Source: Pandoraea terrigena (GTDB lineage Bacteria; Pseudomonadota; Gammaproteobacteria; Burkholderiales; Burkholderiaceae). From it: DNA of 64,000 bases. The position numbers were made by a program, and so were the translations under genes. This document shows, one piece after another, positions 9,458 through 22,768 of the stretch (positions are counted from its first letter, which is position 1; each line of letters opens with the position of its first letter). The notes beneath the pieces were generated by a model. The model saw only the letters and a program-made list of their open reading frames with translations, ran no database searches and was not told where the DNA came from. Where the stretch lies: positions 620,001 through 684,000 of the forward strand of contig NZ_CABPRU010000002.1 of assembly GCF_902459705.1 (NCBI RefSeq), written 5' to 3'.

Positions 9458-10726
9458 TCACTTGCGGACTTCGCCGTGTCCGAACACGACGTACTTCAGA
9501 CTCGTCAGGCCTTCGAGGCCCACCGGACCGCGGGCGTGCAGCTTGTCGTTCGAGATGCCGATCTCGGCGCCCAGGCCGAACTCGAAGCCGTCGGCGAAAC
9601 GCGTGCTCGCGTTGATCATCACGCTGGCAGAATCGACTTCGCGCAGGAACTGCATCGCGGCGGTGTAATCCTCGGTCACGATGGCATCGGTGTGATGCGA
9701 GCCGTAACGATTGATGTGCGCGATGGCCGGCGCCAGGCCGTCGACAATCTTGATCGCCAGCACCGGCGCCAGATATTCCGTCGACCAGTCTTCCTCGGTT
9801 GCTGCCACCACACCTGCCACGCCGGCTTCGTCGAGCGCCGCCCGCGTTCGATCGCAACCGCGCAACTCGACCTGCTTGCCCTGGAACATGCCGGCAATGG
9901 CGGGCAATTGGCCGATGGCCTGTTGGTCGACGAGCAGCGTTTCCATCGTGTTGCAGGTACCGTAGCGGTGGGTCTTGGCGTTCTCGCAGATCGCCAGCGC
10001 CTTCGCCGGATCGGCGCGGCCGTCGACGTAGACGTGACAGATGCCGTCGAGGTGCTTGATCATCGGCACACGTGCGTCCTGCATCAGGCGCGCGATCAGG
10101 CGCTTGCCGCCGCGTGGCACGATCACGTCGACGTAGTCGGTCATCGTGATCAGTTCGCCGACTGCCGCGCGATCGGGCGTGCTGACGACCTGCACGGCGT
10201 CGCCGGGCAACCCGCTCGCTGCAAGCGCCTGCGCGATCAGAGCCGCCAATGCCGTATTGCTCTCGATGGCTTCGGAGCCACCGCGCAGAATGGTGGCATT
10301 GCCCGACTTCAGGCAAAGCGCGGCCGCGTCGATGGTCACATTGGGACGCGATTCGTAAATGATGCCGATCACCCCCAGCGGCACGCGCATCTGACCGACC
10401 TGAATACCGCTCGGCTGCACGCGTACGTTGCCGATCTCGCCGATGGGGTCCGACAGGCCCGCGATCTGGCGCAGACCTTCGATCATCGTGCGCAGCGCCT
10501 TGTCAGACAACGTGAGACGGTCGATGAACGCCGCGTCCTGACCGTTGGCGCGAGCCCGCTCGAGATCGCGGCGGTTCACTTCCTGCAACGTCGCGCCATC
10601 ACGCTCGATGGCATCGGCAATCGCAAGCAGCGCGCGATTCTTGGCAGCGGTGTCGGCGCGCGCCATGGCGCGCGATGCCTCACGGGCACGCTGACCCAAC
10701 GATTGCATGTAGGCTTTGATATCCAT
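9458..10726 (-). CDS. proA: Gamma-glutamyl phosphate reductase
   Basis: It catalyses the second step of proline synthesis, NADPH reduction of gamma-glutamyl phosphate to glutamate semialdehyde. The 422 residues have the aldehyde dehydrogenase fold. The catalytic cysteine is C258 in [11 protein letters not shown], and [10 protein letters not shown]-type substrate-loop residues appear as [11 protein letters not shown] (about 121-131). It lies downstream of holA on the same strand with a 209-bp gap, so it may have its own promoter; no proB is adjacent. ATG 10726 begins at MDIKAYMQ, the normal N-terminus. Confidence 0.96.
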   Translation of the reverse strand: MDIKAYMQSLGQRAREASRAMARADTAAKNRALLAIADAIERDGATLQEVNRRDLERARANGQDAAFIDRLTLSDKALRTMIEGLRQIAGLSDPIGEIGNVRVQPSGIQVGQMRVPLGVIGIIYESRPNVTIDAAALCLKSGNATILRGGSEAIESNTALAALIAQALAASGLPGDAVQVVSTPDRAAVGELITMTDYVDVIVPRGGKRLIARLMQDARVPMIKHLDGICHVYVDGRADPAKALAICENAKTHRYGTCNTMETLLVDQQAIGQLPAIAGMFQGKQVELRGCDRTRAALDEAGVAGVVAATEEDWSTEYLAPVLAIKIVDGLAPAIAHINRYGSHHTDAIVTEDYTAAMQFLREVDSASVMINASTRFADGFEFGLGAEIGISNDKLHARGPVGLEGLTSLKYVVFGHGEVRK

Positions 10727-10746
10727 ATCATCTGTTTCGCAGTTCT

Positions 10747-10767
10747 CCTGGCGACGCAGTCGCCAGG
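10747..10767. other. Perfect 9-bp hairpin just upstream of proA
   Basis: CCTGGCGAC and GTCGCCAGG flank a 3-base spacer, 20 bases upstream of the proA start codon. Read toward proA there is no T-tract after it, so it is not an ordinary terminator. An AGGAG purine run overlaps its 3' arm on the proA strand, but at 18 bases it is too far to be the proA ribosome binding site. Function is unknown. Confidence 0.5.
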
Positions 10768-10935
10768 GCATTCAGTTGACTTTCGATGCAGGCAGCGCTC
10801 GCGAGAGACGGACGGCACCGCACGACATGTCACCGGTCATGCGCCAGATTGTCCGTCAATTGCGGAGACCTTGCTGGCACGGCTCCCGTTTCCCGAGAGG
10901 CAGAATTCGGTGTTTGGCAGGGTGTTGGGCGCGGT

Positions 10936-12015
10936 CTACGCGGGCACCCGACGGGGGGCACGAGCGGAGCGCGCCATCGGCGGTCGCTCGCCGGCGAGCA
11001 GCAGGCCGAGCTGCAGCATGCCATCCCACGGATCACCCGGCAGACCGTCGGCCCGCAGCCCCTTGACCTGCCGGTCCAGACGCGCGGCCAATTGCAAGGC
11101 CTGCGCAAGCTTGGCGGGTGTCACGCGATTGGCCGCCTGCTCCATCAGACGCTCGCGCGGCCCCCAGACCCGATACTCGCGCAACAACATCGCGAGCGGC
11201 TTGCCGGACGCCATCCCGCGCGTGATCTTGGCGAGCGTGCGCACTTCTTCGGTCAACGCCCACAGGACGAGCGGTGCGGCTTCACCCTCGCCGCGCAGGC
11301 CGTCGAGCATGCGCACCAGCCGGGCAACGTCGCCCGCCAACACGGCTTCGCTGAGTTTGAACACGTCGTAACGCGCCACATTCATCACGGCATCCTGCAC
11401 CTGCTCGAACGCGAGTGCGCCCGACGGATACAGCAGGCCCAGCTTCTGGATTTCCTGATGCGCCGCGAGCAGGTTGCCCTCGACACGATCCGCAATGAAT
11501 TGCAGCACGCGTCGTCCAGGCTCACCGGCGTCGACACGCTGTCCCTGTGCAGCGAGACGCTGTGCAATCCAGTCCGGCAGACGGCCCCGGTCGACCGGGT
11601 CGATCTTGATCGTCACGCCCTCGCGATCGAGCGCTGTGAACCAATCGGATTTGGTTGCCGTCGCGTCGAGCCGGGGGAGCGTGACGATGGTCAGGACGTC
11701 GCTGTTCGCGGCACCGGCGTGCGCCTTGAGCGCCGCGCCGCCGTCCTTGCCGGGTTTTCCGCCAGGAATGCGCAACTCGATGAGTTTGCGGTCGCCGAAC
11801 AGCGACATGGACTGGCCCGCGTTGGCGAGCGCCCCCCAGTCGAAGCTGCGCTCGACGCTGAGCACGTCGCGCTCGGTGAAACCGCCCGCACGCGCCGCCG
11901 CGCGCACGCGATCCACCGTCTCCTGCACGAGCAGGCTCTCGTCGCCGTATATCGTATAGATCGGCGAGAGGGTCTTGGCGAGATGCGCGTCGAGCGCGTC
12001 GGGACGCAATTGCAT
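10936..12015 (-). CDS. holA: DNA polymerase III delta subunit
   Basis: Delta is the wrench of the clamp loader, opening the beta sliding clamp. The 359-residue protein starts MQLRPDALDAHL, with YTIYGDESLLVQE (residues 20-32) of the AAA+-like first domain, and ends in the collar-domain helices (GDPWDGMLQLGLLLAG). The P-loop is absent, as normal for delta. It sits 11 bases after lptE on the same strand; leuS-lptE-holA is a widely conserved proteobacterial order and supports both small-gene calls. Confidence 0.94.
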   Translation of the reverse strand: MQLRPDALDAHLAKTLSPIYTIYGDESLLVQETVDRVRAAARAGGFTERDVLSVERSFDWGALANAGQSMSLFGDRKLIELRIPGGKPGKDGGAALKAHAGAANSDVLTIVTLPRLDATATKSDWFTALDREGVTIKIDPVDRGRLPDWIAQRLAAQGQRVDAGEPGRRVLQFIADRVEGNLLAAHQEIQKLGLLYPSGALAFEQVQDAVMNVARYDVFKLSEAVLAGDVARLVRMLDGLRGEGEAAPLVLWALTEEVRTLAKITRGMASGKPLAMLLREYRVWGPRERLMEQAANRVTPAKLAQALQLAARLDRQVKGLRADGLPGDPWDGMLQLGLLLAGERPPMARSARAPRRVPA

Positions 12016-12026
12016 GGGGACAGGCG

Positions 12027-12542
12027 TTACTCTTCCGGCTTCTTCGTCGGCAGGGACTTTACCGCTTCCATGCGGCGAACGATCTGGTCGACGGCATCTT
12101 TCTGCATATCGCGGTTGAGCAGTGTGGCTTCCGCGTCACGCGCCGTCGTCTCGCTGTCGCTGTAGGGCAGATTGCGCGTCAAGCGAATCGTGCTCAACGG
12201 GATGATCGGCGAGCCATCGGGTGTCACGAGCTGGAATGTGAACGAGCTACGCAGTTCGTATTCGCGCGCTTGGCCGTTGGCATCGAGACTGACGGCCGTG
12301 CGCGACGACGAGGTGTTCACGATTTCCAAGCGAGCATCGGCATCCTTGGGCTCGGTCACCACGACCGTGTCCTTGCTGCCGTACCGAATGTAGCGCGAGA
12401 TATCGGTCGCCATCTGGCCACCGCCCGAAATGTACAGACGGTGGAACGCATACTCGCTCGCACCGCGCAGTTGGAAGCCGCACGCCGACAGCACCAACGC
12501 GCAACCCAGCACGGCGAGACCGCCGAAGATCCTGCGCGTCAT
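12027..12542 (-). CDS. lptE: LPS-assembly lipoprotein LptE
   Basis: LptE is the lipoprotein plug inside the LptD barrel. The 171-residue precursor has a short basic N-terminus, a hydrophobic segment and a lipobox ending LSAC with C21 as the lipidated residue, then GFQLRG, the typical start of mature LptE. The central RLYISGGGQMATDISRYIRYG region and the C-terminal EATLLNRDMQKDAVDQIVRR fit the family. ATG 12542 is chosen because it gives a standard signal length; an in-frame ATG at 12569 would add nine residues. It is cotranscribed with leuS and holA. Confidence 0.92.
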   Translation of the reverse strand: MTRRIFGGLAVLGCALVLSACGFQLRGASEYAFHRLYISGGGQMATDISRYIRYGSKDTVVVTEPKDADARLEIVNTSSSRTAVSLDANGQAREYELRSSFTFQLVTPDGSPIIPLSTIRLTRNLPYSDSETTARDAEATLLNRDMQKDAVDQIVRRMEAVKSLPTKKPEE

Positions 12543-12637
12543 ACCGACGCCTCGTTGCCCGAATGTCATTTGCACGTGATGTGCCCTCTTCTCACCAAAC
12601 ACCATCAATTCATCGGCCTGCGGCCGTCGCTGCCGCC

Positions 12638-15547
<2,910 letters not shown>

Positions 15548-16348
15548 TCAGCGCAGGCCCAATACGTCCTGCATGTCGAACAGGCCAGTCTTGTGTTGCG
15601 CGAGGAAACGGGCAGCACGCAGCGAGCCTTGCGCATACGACAAGCGGCTCGACGACTTGTGCGTGATCTCGATGCGCTCGCCGATGCCGGCAAACAACAC
15701 CGTGTGATCGCCGACGATATCGCCGCCGCGCACGGTCGCAAAACCGATGGTCGACGGATCGCGCTCGCCGGTCACGCCCTCGCGGCCGTAGATGGCGCAT
15801 TCCTTCAGATCGCGGCCCAACGCCTCGGCCACGACCTCGCCCATGCGCAGTGCCGTACCCGACGGCGCATCGACCTTGTGGCGGTGGTGCGCCTCGATGA
15901 TCTCGATATCGTAGCCCGTGTTCAGAATCTTCGCGGCGACTTCGAGCAGCTTGAACGTGGCATTCACGCCAACGCTCATGTTCGGCGCAAATACCACGGC
16001 CACGTGCTCGGCCCCCGCCGCCAGACGCGCCTTGTCGGCGTCGGAGAAGCCGGTCGTGCCGACGATCATCTTCACACCATGCCTTTCGGCGGCGGCCAGA
16101 TGCGCCAGCGTGCCTTCCGGACGCGTAAAGTCGATCAGATATTGCGCGTTGGCGAGCGCCTCATCCAGATCTGCGGTGATCTTGACGCCCGTCTCGCGCC
16201 CCAGGAAGGCGCCGGCGTCGTGGCCCAGTGCCGCGCTGTCCGCGCGGTCTAGGGCACCGACCAGTTCGGCGTCGTCGGCCGCCAGCACGGTTTCAATCAG
16301 CATCCGCCCCATACGGCCGGAGGCGCCAGCAATCGCAATCTTCATCAT
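15548..16348 (-). CDS. dapB: 4-hydroxy-tetrahydrodipicolinate reductase
   Basis: It reduces the DapA product with NAD(P)H on the route to meso-diaminopimelate and lysine. The 266 residues carry the Rossmann motif IAGASGRMG at the N-terminus, FTRPEGT, VGTTGF, and the catalytic [15 protein letters not shown] (His-His and Lys). Two consecutive ATGs are possible; the first (16348) lies 11 bases after AAGGG and is preferred. bamE ends 24 bases upstream, so bamE-dapB are probably one transcript. Confidence 0.96.
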   Translation of the reverse strand: MMKIAIAGASGRMGRMLIETVLAADDAELVGALDRADSAALGHDAGAFLGRETGVKITADLDEALANAQYLIDFTRPEGTLAHLAAAERHGVKMIVGTTGFSDADKARLAAGAEHVAVVFAPNMSVGVNATFKLLEVAAKILNTGYDIEIIEAHHRHKVDAPSGTALRMGEVVAEALGRDLKECAIYGREGVTGERDPSTIGFATVRGGDIVGDHTVLFAGIGERIEITHKSSSRLSYAQGSLRAARFLAQHKTGLFDMQDVLGLR

Positions 16349-16372
16349 GGAATTCTTGACCCTTCAGACAGC

Positions 16373-17059
16373 TTACTTGGGCATCGAGAACAGGCTACCG
16401 CCGGAAGTCACGCGCGGCGACGGGACAAGGCCCGTCCCCGTGGCCGCCGTCGTGCCGCCCGATGCGCCATCGCCAGTGGCGGGCTGCGCGCTGGACGCGG
16501 CGGTGGACTCGGAAGCGGCATTCGTTGCCGTCGCGGCGCTCGACACGGTGGCGCCGTCGGACGCGGCCGGCGTTGCGGTCGGTACGGCGGTCTCGGCCGC
16601 GGCAGCGCTCGCCGTCGACGGGGCCGGGGCGTCGGTCTTCACGGACTTGCCTTTCTGACCGTCGATTTCCTGCACCAACTGGTATTCGGTCGGCAGATTT
16701 TCGCCGCCTTCCCAGCGCGCCAGCGTGTCGCCGTCGAAATACACCTTCAGGTGGCGCTCTTGCACCACCGACGCGTTGCCGCGCTTGAAGTAGAAGACGT
16801 AGTCCCAACGATTCGCGTGGAAGATGTCCTCGAGCAGCGGCGTGCCGAGCAGTTGACGGACCTGATCGCGCGTCATGCCAGCCTTGAGCTGATCATAGGC
16901 TTCTTTCGAAACGAAGTTGCCTTGAACGATGTTGATTCGATACGGCGTGACCACGCCGATCACTTTGTCGGTCACGCTGTCATACGTCGAGCAACCGGCC
17001 AGGGCCAGGAATGCCGCCGCAGCGCAGACGGAGAGCGGAAGGGAGAGATAACGACGCAA
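16373..17059 (-). CDS. bamE: Outer membrane assembly lipoprotein BamE with a long low-complexity tail
   Basis: A SmpA/OmlA-type lipoprotein of the BAM beta-barrel assembly complex. With the TTG start at 17059 the precursor is 228 residues and has a textbook signal (RRYLSLPLSV, then ALAGC, lipidated C23). The BamE domain follows: YRINIVQGNFVSKEAYDQLK, MTRDQVRQLLGTPLLEDIFH and DYVFYFKRG. After about residue 130 comes a tail of roughly 100 residues rich in Ala, Thr and Ser, far longer than enterobacterial BamE (about 113 residues in total). No ATG gives a better signal peptide; ATG 17119 would add 20 residues. It is divergent from fur. Confidence 0.9.
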   Translation of the reverse strand: MRRYLSLPLSVCAAAAFLALAGCSTYDSVTDKVIGVVTPYRINIVQGNFVSKEAYDQLKAGMTRDQVRQLLGTPLLEDIFHANRWDYVFYFKRGNASVVQERHLKVYFDGDTLARWEGGENLPTEYQLVQEIDGQKGKSVKTDAPAPSTASAAAAETAVPTATPAASDGATVSSAATATNAASESTAASSAQPATGDGASGGTTAATGTGLVPSPRVTSGGSLFSMPK

Positions 17060-17225
17060 ATCTGACTCGCTTTCAAAAAAATCGAACTTGACTCCGGCAC
17101 GCCGGGCGCACCGCCACATCGCCCCCGTTGACGGCACAAACCGTCCCGATTGCCCCGGTTTGCGCCCGGGCAAGGCAAAAAGGCATTATTATTGGGGCTG
17201 TATTGTACTCTAGGGACGTAGAGCG

Positions 17226-17657
17226 ATGCCGAATCCCGCCGATCTGAAAAATATCGGACTGAAAGCCACGCTTCCGCGCCTCAAAATTCTGGAAATTTTT
17301 CAGAACAGCGAGGTGCGCCACTTAACCGCTGAAGACGTCTATCGTCACCTGCTCAACGAGAATCTCGATATCGGCCTGGCTACGGTGTACCGTGTCCTGA
17401 CCCAATTCGAACAAGCTGGCCTATTGTCGCGCAGCAACTTTGAATCCGGCAAGGCCGTTTTCGAACTCAATGAAGGCCATCATCACGATCACCTCGTGTG
17501 CCTCGACTGCGGGCGTGTCGAAGAGTTCTTCGATGCCGAGATCGAACGCCGTCAGAAACTGATCGCCAAGGAACGTGGCTTCGCGCTCCAGGAGCACTCG
17601 CTCGCGATGTACGGGAGCTGCACAAAAGACCCGTGCCCGCATCGCCAAAAGAATTGA
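17226..17657 (+). CDS. fur: Ferric uptake regulator Fur
   Basis: An iron-responsive dimeric repressor. The 143 residues contain the winged helix ([20 protein letters not shown], then [15 protein letters not shown]), the metal site [19 protein letters not shown] with the CxxC zinc pair, and a C-terminal SCTKDPC second cysteine pair. The fur-bamE divergent arrangement is common in beta- and gamma-proteobacteria. No clear Fur box could be picked out in the 166-bp promoter gap. Confidence 0.96.
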   Translation: MPNPADLKNIGLKATLPRLKILEIFQNSEVRHLTAEDVYRHLLNENLDIGLATVYRVLTQFEQAGLLSRSNFESGKAVFELNEGHHHDHLVCLDCGRVEEFFDAEIERRQKLIAKERGFALQEHSLAMYGSCTKDPCPHRQKN

Positions 17658-17669
17658 AATTTGTTCTGG

Positions 17670-17697
17670 CAGAATGTCTTCCGATGAAGACATTCTG
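17670..17697. repeat. Perfect 12-bp inverted repeat with tetraloop after fur
   Basis: CAGAATGTCTTC and GAAGACATTCTG are separated by CGAT, 12 bases after the fur stop. Neither strand has a T-run next to it, so it lacks the tail of an intrinsic terminator. It could be a stable 3' end structure of the fur mRNA or a protein-binding palindrome. Confidence 0.75.
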
Positions 17698-17902
17698 GGA
17701 TTCCGCCCAAGCCCCTGCCCCCGATGTATTGCGTGCTAATACGCATCGTGGGCGAGCACTCCCGTGAACGGCGGAAAGACGCAGCAATCGAAGCCAGCAG
17801 CGTACCAAGCGTATTGCGTCGATGGGAATGAGACATACAACGCGAATTGACGACCGCTGTTGCATCAGTCCCCCGACGTCCAGCACAAGGTCCGCACCAA
17901 AG

Positions 17903-17934
17903 AAAAAGCCGCTGTCGCGAGACAGCGGCTTTTT
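17903..17934. terminator. Bidirectional terminator between fur and gapA
   Basis: GCCGCTGTC and GACAGCGGC enclose GCGA, with five A before and five T after, so it reads as an intrinsic terminator on both strands. It lies 22 bases past the gapA stop and also ends plus-strand transcription from fur. The 245 bases between fur and this hairpin hold only the inverted repeat at 17670. Confidence 0.92.
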
Positions 17935-17956
17935 CTACAACCGGCGTCGAACGCGA

Positions 17957-18967
17957 TTACTTCGCCGACATCAGGGCAACGGTCGTGTCGAGCATGCGGT
18001 TCGAGAAGCCCCACTCGTTGTCATACCACGAGCCGACCTTCACCAGACGGCCCGACACCTTGGTCAGCGTGCCGTCGAAGTTCGACGAGGCCGGGTTGTG
18101 GTTGAAGTCGACCGACACCAGCGGTGCCGTGTTGTACGTCGCGATGGCCTTGAGCGAGCCCTCGGCCGCTTCCTTCAGAATCGCGTTGACTTCGTCCACC
18201 GTCGTGTCGCGCTTGGCAACGAACGACAGGTCGACGATCGACACGTTGATCGTCGGGACGCGAATGGCATAACCGTCGAGCTTGCCATTGAGTTCCGGCA
18301 GCACCAGACCGACAGCCGACGCCGCACCGGTCTTGGTCGGGATCATGCTCATCGTGGCCGAGCGCGCACGACGCAGGTCTTCGTGATAGACGTCGGTCAA
18401 CACCTGGTCATTGGTATAGGCGTGCACCGTGGTCATCAGGCCCGTTTCCAGACCGATCTTCTCGTGCAGCGGCTTGACCAGCGGGGCCAGGCAGTTCGTG
18501 GTGCACGATGCGTTCGAGATGACCGTGTCGGTCGCCTTGAGCACGCCGTCATTCACGCCGAACACGATGGTGGCGTCCACATCCTTGCCGCCCGGGGCCG
18601 AGATGATGACCTTCTTCGCGCCGCCCTTCAGGTGGGCACTGGCCTTTTCCTTCGTGGTGAAGAAGCCCGTGCACTCGAGCACGACGTCCACGCCCAGCTC
18701 GCCCCACGGCAGTTCGGCCGGGTTACGGTTGGCCAGCACGCGAATCTTGTCGCCGTTGACGATCATGAAATCGCCATCCACCGACACCGTGCCCGGGAAC
18801 TTGCCGTGCGCCGTGTCGTACTGCGTCAGGTGAGCGTTCGTTTGTGCATTACCGAGATCGTTGATGGCGACGATTTCGATATCGTGCTTCTTGCCACCTT
18901 CGTAGTGGGCACGCAGCACGTTGCGGCCGATACGGCCGTAGCCGTTGATAGCGACGCGAATGGTCAT
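17957..18967 (-). CDS. gapA: Glyceraldehyde-3-phosphate dehydrogenase, type I
   Basis: It oxidises glyceraldehyde-3-phosphate to 1,3-bisphosphoglycerate with NAD. The 336 residues include the Rossmann GYGRIGR (9-15), the active-site cysteine C155 in [12 protein letters not shown] and H182 in [10 protein letters not shown]. Asp in AINDL suggests NAD preference. It is 28 bases downstream of tkt on the same strand, and this tkt-gap pairing is standard for Burkholderiaceae central carbon metabolism. ATG 18967 starts [11 protein letters not shown]. Confidence 0.96.
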   Translation of the reverse strand: MTIRVAINGYGRIGRNVLRAHYEGGKKHDIEIVAINDLGNAQTNAHLTQYDTAHGKFPGTVSVDGDFMIVNGDKIRVLANRNPAELPWGELGVDVVLECTGFFTTKEKASAHLKGGAKKVIISAPGGKDVDATIVFGVNDGVLKATDTVISNASCTTNCLAPLVKPLHEKIGLETGLMTTVHAYTNDQVLTDVYHEDLRRARSATMSMIPTKTGAASAVGLVLPELNGKLDGYAIRVPTINVSIVDLSFVAKRDTTVDEVNAILKEAAEGSLKAIATYNTAPLVSVDFNHNPASSNFDGTLTKVSGRLVKVGSWYDNEWGFSNRMLDTTVALMSAK

Positions 18968-18995
18968 GGGGGTTTCTCCGTAAGGTCTAACGAAA

Positions 18996-21008
18996 TCAGC
19001 CAAGCACGGACTTGACCGTCGCGACCACATGGTCGACGGTGAAGCCGAAGTGTTTGAACAGCACGCCGGCCGGGGCCGACTCGCCGAAAGTGTCGATGCC
19101 GACCACGCCGCCTTCCAGGCCGACGTACTTGTGCCAATACGCCGTCACGCCGGCTTCGATCGCCACACGCGATACGCCGCGCGGCAGCACGCGCTCGCGA
19201 TACGCTTTGTCCTGACGGTCGAACACGTTGGCCGACGGCATCGAAACGACGCGCGCCGCAATGCCCTCGGCTGCCAACGCGTCGGCGCCCTTGAGGGCCA
19301 ACTCGATTTCCGAACCCGTCGCAATCAGCACGATCTGCGGATTCGCCACATCACGCAGCACATAGCCACCCCGACGGATATCGGCGATCTGCGCATCGTC
19401 ACGCGAGACGAACGGCAGGTTCTGACGGCTGAGCACCAGGCTCGACGGGCCATCGTGACGCTCGACGGCTGCCACCCACGCGACCGCCGTCTCCGTCGTA
19501 TCGCACGGACGCCACACGTCCATCTGCGGGATCAGGCGCAGGCTCGAGACATGCTCGATGGACTGGTGCGTCGGACCGTCTTCGCCCAGACCGATCGAAT
19601 CGTGCGTAAACACGAAGATCGAACGCAGCTTCATCAGCGCCGCCATGCGCAGCGCGTTGCGGCTGTAGTCCGAGAACGTCAGGAACGTGCCGCCGAACGG
19701 GATGTAGCCGCCGTGCAGCGCCATGCCGTTGATGATGGCGCTCATGCCGAACTCGCGCACGCCGTAGTTGATGTGATTGCCGAACTGCACGCCCTCTGCG
19801 TTGGCGCGCACGGCCTTGCTGGCCTTCCAGTTCGTCAGGTTCGAGCCGGTCAGGTCAGCCGATCCGCCCAGGAACTCGGGCAGCACGGCGGCCAGACCTT
19901 CGATCGCAAGCTGCGACGCCTTGCGCGTGGCGACCGTTTCGCCCTTCTCGTTGGTCTTGGCGATGAACGCGGCGGCAGCCGACTTGAAGTCGCCCGGCAG
20001 CTCACCCTTCATGCGACGCGCAAACTCGGCGGCCTCTGCCGGGAACTGGCTGCGGTAGGCGGCAAAGCGCTCGTTCCACGCGGCTTCGGCGCGCTGGCCA
20101 GCGGCCTTGGCGTCCCATGCGGCGTAGACGTCGGCCGGCACCTCGAACGGCGGCAGGTGCCAACCAAGCGCAGCGCGCGTGGCGGCGATTTCATCGGCGC
20201 CCAGCGGCGCGCCGTGCACATCGTGACCGCCTTGCTTGTTCGGCGCGCCCTTGCCGATCAACGTCTTGCAGCAGATCAGCGTCGGACGATCCGAGGTCTT
20301 GGCCTGGGCGATGGCGGCGTCGATGGCGTCGACATCATGGCCGTCAATGGCACGAATCACGTTCCAGCCATACGCTTCGAAGCGTTTCGGCGTGTCGTCG
20401 GCGAACCAGTATTCGACGTCACCGTCGATCGAGATGCCGTTGTCGTCGTATAGCGCGATGAGTTTGTTCAGACGCAGCGTTCCCGCGAGCGAGCAGGCTT
20501 CGTGCGAGATGCCTTCCATCAGGCAGCCGTCGCCGAGAAACGCGTACGTGTAGTGGTCGACGATGTCGTTGCCCGGGCGGTTGAATTCCTTGGCGAGCAG
20601 TGCCTCGGCCAGCGCGAAGCCGACGGCGTTGGTGATGCCCTGGCCCAGCGGGCCCGTGGTTGTCTCGATGCCCGGCGTGACACCCACTTCCGGGTGGCCC
20701 GGCGTCTTGCTGTGCAGTTGACGGAAATGCTTCAGCTCGTCGATCGGCAGGTCATAGCCTGTCAGATGCAGCAGCGAATAGATGAGCATCGAGCCGTGGC
20801 CATTCGACAGCACGAAGCGATCGCGATCGAACCAGTGCGGGTTGACGGGGTTGTGCTTGAGATGACGGCCCCACAGGGCGACCGCGATATCGGCCATGCC
20901 CATCGGCGCGCCAGGGTGACCGGAGTTGGCCTGTTGGACCGCGTCCATCGAGAGGACGCGAATGGCAGAGGCCATCAGCGCAGCCGTAGCAGAAGAGGAG
21001 TTCGTCAT
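18996..21008 (-). CDS. tkt: Transketolase
   Basis: A thiamine-diphosphate enzyme that moves two-carbon units between ketose and aldose phosphates in the non-oxidative pentose phosphate pathway. The 670 residues include the substrate loop [18 protein letters not shown], the TPP motif [13 protein letters not shown] followed by [11 protein letters not shown], and the pyrimidine-domain [15 protein letters not shown]. The ATG at 21008 is chosen over open frame further upstream because it gives the family N-terminus. A minus-strand TAAAAT at 21085-21090 is a possible -10. It is the first gene of tkt-gapA. Confidence 0.96.
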   Translation of the reverse strand: MTNSSSATAALMASAIRVLSMDAVQQANSGHPGAPMGMADIAVALWGRHLKHNPVNPHWFDRDRFVLSNGHGSMLIYSLLHLTGYDLPIDELKHFRQLHSKTPGHPEVGVTPGIETTTGPLGQGITNAVGFALAEALLAKEFNRPGNDIVDHYTYAFLGDGCLMEGISHEACSLAGTLRLNKLIALYDDNGISIDGDVEYWFADDTPKRFEAYGWNVIRAIDGHDVDAIDAAIAQAKTSDRPTLICCKTLIGKGAPNKQGGHDVHGAPLGADEIAATRAALGWHLPPFEVPADVYAAWDAKAAGQRAEAAWNERFAAYRSQFPAEAAEFARRMKGELPGDFKSAAAAFIAKTNEKGETVATRKASQLAIEGLAAVLPEFLGGSADLTGSNLTNWKASKAVRANAEGVQFGNHINYGVREFGMSAIINGMALHGGYIPFGGTFLTFSDYSRNALRMAALMKLRSIFVFTHDSIGLGEDGPTHQSIEHVSSLRLIPQMDVWRPCDTTETAVAWVAAVERHDGPSSLVLSRQNLPFVSRDDAQIADIRRGGYVLRDVANPQIVLIATGSEIELALKGADALAAEGIAARVVSMPSANVFDRQDKAYRERVLPRGVSRVAIEAGVTAYWHKYVGLEGGVVGIDTFGESAPAGVLFKHFGFTVDHVVATVKSVLG

Positions 21009-21204
21009 GGTGACCAGCCGGAAGAGCGGGCATGCCCCGTTGTCGCGAGCTGCCTCGAAATTCAAATGCGGGAGAAAGTCCGAGATTTTACCAGATACGG
21101 CCATTGCCCGGGTCGTTCGCCGCGAACTTCCCCAATCGACGGAAACGTGGAATCATGCCAAGAAGTGGCGCGATCACCACGAATTGAATGAAGTTACCGT
21201 GCCA

Positions 21205-22146
21205 ATGCCCGCCAAACGTGACATCACCGAAGACCGATCTCGCCCGGTACCGCGTCCTTGCACGGCGCCGCTCGGGCGATGGGCGGCGTATACGTTCACC
21301 GCCCATGCCGTGTTTGCCACGACGTCGGCCCATCAGCACATCGAGGTCGTGGACTTGCCGGCATTCGGGGCGCTCGGCCGAGCGTACCGGCTCGATGGCC
21401 GGTTCATGGCCTCGCTCGCCGACGCGCATATCTGCCACGAATGCATGGTGCATCCGCTACTGCTCGCGCATGGCAACGCCCGCCGAGTGCTGGTGCTTGG
21501 CGGGGGCGATGGCGGCTCGGCATACGAAGCCTTGCGCCATGCTAGCGTGCGCGAGGTCGTCGTCGCCGAACTCGATGCCCAGGTGCCTGCAACAATCCTC
21601 CAGTACATGCCGGCGTTGGCGGGCGGCGCGTTCGACGATCCGCGCACCACGCTTGTCATCGGCGACGCCCGGGATTTCGTCGACGCCGCACTCGCTCGCG
21701 GAGAATCGTTCGACGCCGTGATTTTCGACCTGACGGATGCCGACGGCGAAGCGGCTACGCTGCACGACGCCCCCTTCTTCGCCAAAGTCCGCGCATTACT
21801 CGGCCCCCGCGGCGGTCTTGCCCTGCAACTCGGGGCGCCATGGTTCGAAGCCGATCAAGTCGGACGCCTGCTCCGCAGCCTGCGCACGGTATTCAGATTC
21901 GTCCAGCCGATGACCGCGTATGTGCCGCTGTACGGCACGCTGTGGGCGCTGGCATTCGCCAGTGATTCGCTCGACGTGCGCGGCAACGACGTGAGCGCCG
22001 CGACGCATGCATTGTCATCGCGATACCCCCTTCGCCACTATTCGCCAGCCCGGCACGCGATGCTGTTCGACATCCCGCCGGAACTGAGCGCCGTGCTCGG
22101 CGATCAGCAGAAACCGGGCGACAATGAGGGAACGCGCGGCAAGTGA
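21205..22146 (+). CDS. Spermidine synthase-like aminopropyltransferase
   Basis: A 313-residue protein of the polyamine aminopropyltransferase family, which moves an aminopropyl group from decarboxylated AdoMet to an amine such as putrescine. Visible are the N-terminal strand HQHIEVVDLPAFG, CHECMVHPLLLAH, the AdoMet-type loop LVLGGGDGGSAYEALRH, and FDLTDADG at the place of the catalytic Asp motif D-x-T-D. The last 35 residues are weakly conserved. No speD is adjacent, so the donor route is unknown. GTG 21199 is an alternative start. It is divergent from tkt. Confidence 0.78.
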   Translation: MPAKRDITEDRSRPVPRPCTAPLGRWAAYTFTAHAVFATTSAHQHIEVVDLPAFGALGRAYRLDGRFMASLADAHICHECMVHPLLLAHGNARRVLVLGGGDGGSAYEALRHASVREVVVAELDAQVPATILQYMPALAGGAFDDPRTTLVIGDARDFVDAALARGESFDAVIFDLTDADGEAATLHDAPFFAKVRALLGPRGGLALQLGAPWFEADQVGRLLRSLRTVFRFVQPMTAYVPLYGTLWALAFASDSLDVRGNDVSAATHALSSRYPLRHYSPARHAMLFDIPPELSAVLGDQQKPGDNEGTRGK

Positions 22147-22269
22147 ATCGAGCCCGCGTTCCTTGTATATTGAAGACTTATCGCAACCGTCAGCGGCCGC
22201 CCGATCGTGCAGTTGTGCGTTGAAACGTGCATGTGTCACCCCTGGCCGACGCCCTACCGGAGCACTGTC

Positions 22270-22692
22270 ATGCCCGATCCTCGCCCCGCCCATGTGCCTT
22301 GGCTCACCCCTTATCTGACCGTTCGCGACGCCAAGGCGGCGGCGACGTTCTATGCGCAGGCGTTTGGCTTCATGGTGCATGACATGGTGAACGACGACGG
22401 CATCGTCATGCATGTCGAAATGTTCTATCAAGGACAGTTGATCGTGATGTTCGCTCCCGAAGGGGCGTTCGCCAGCACGGCACGTACGCCGCGCACCTCG
22501 GGCGTGGAAGCGCCGCAAAGCTTCTATGTCTACACGGAAGACGTCGACGCGCTGTATGCGCAGGCGATCGCCGCCGGGGCCAAGGCGCTGACACCGCCAA
22601 GCGACCAGTTCTGGGGGGATCGCTTTTGCCAACTGGAAGACCCGGACGGCTATCGCTGGGGCTTCGCACGTCCCGTCGCTCCGCGAGGCTGA
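22270..22692 (+). CDS. VOC-family (glyoxalase/bleomycin resistance-like) protein
   Basis: A 140-residue single vicinal-oxygen-chelate module with the betaalphabetabetabeta pattern: PYLTVRDAKAAATFYAQAFG at the start, then VMHVEMFYQGQLIVMF, and a C-terminal WGDRFCQLEDPDGYRWGFA. Possible metal ligands are the His in VMHVE and a late Glu or Asp. It resembles PhnB-type relatives of unknown substrate. GGAG lies seven bases before ATG 22270, which decides the start over the longer open frame. I cannot name a substrate. Confidence 0.78.
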   Translation: MPDPRPAHVPWLTPYLTVRDAKAAATFYAQAFGFMVHDMVNDDGIVMHVEMFYQGQLIVMFAPEGAFASTARTPRTSGVEAPQSFYVYTEDVDALYAQAIAAGAKALTPPSDQFWGDRFCQLEDPDGYRWGFARPVAPRG

Positions 22693-22768
22693 GCCCGCCC
22701 CCTCAGGCGTTGGGGTATGCTTCTGTCCCCGGCGCCACGCCCGACAGCCTCCTTCCTCTTCCGTCCGT

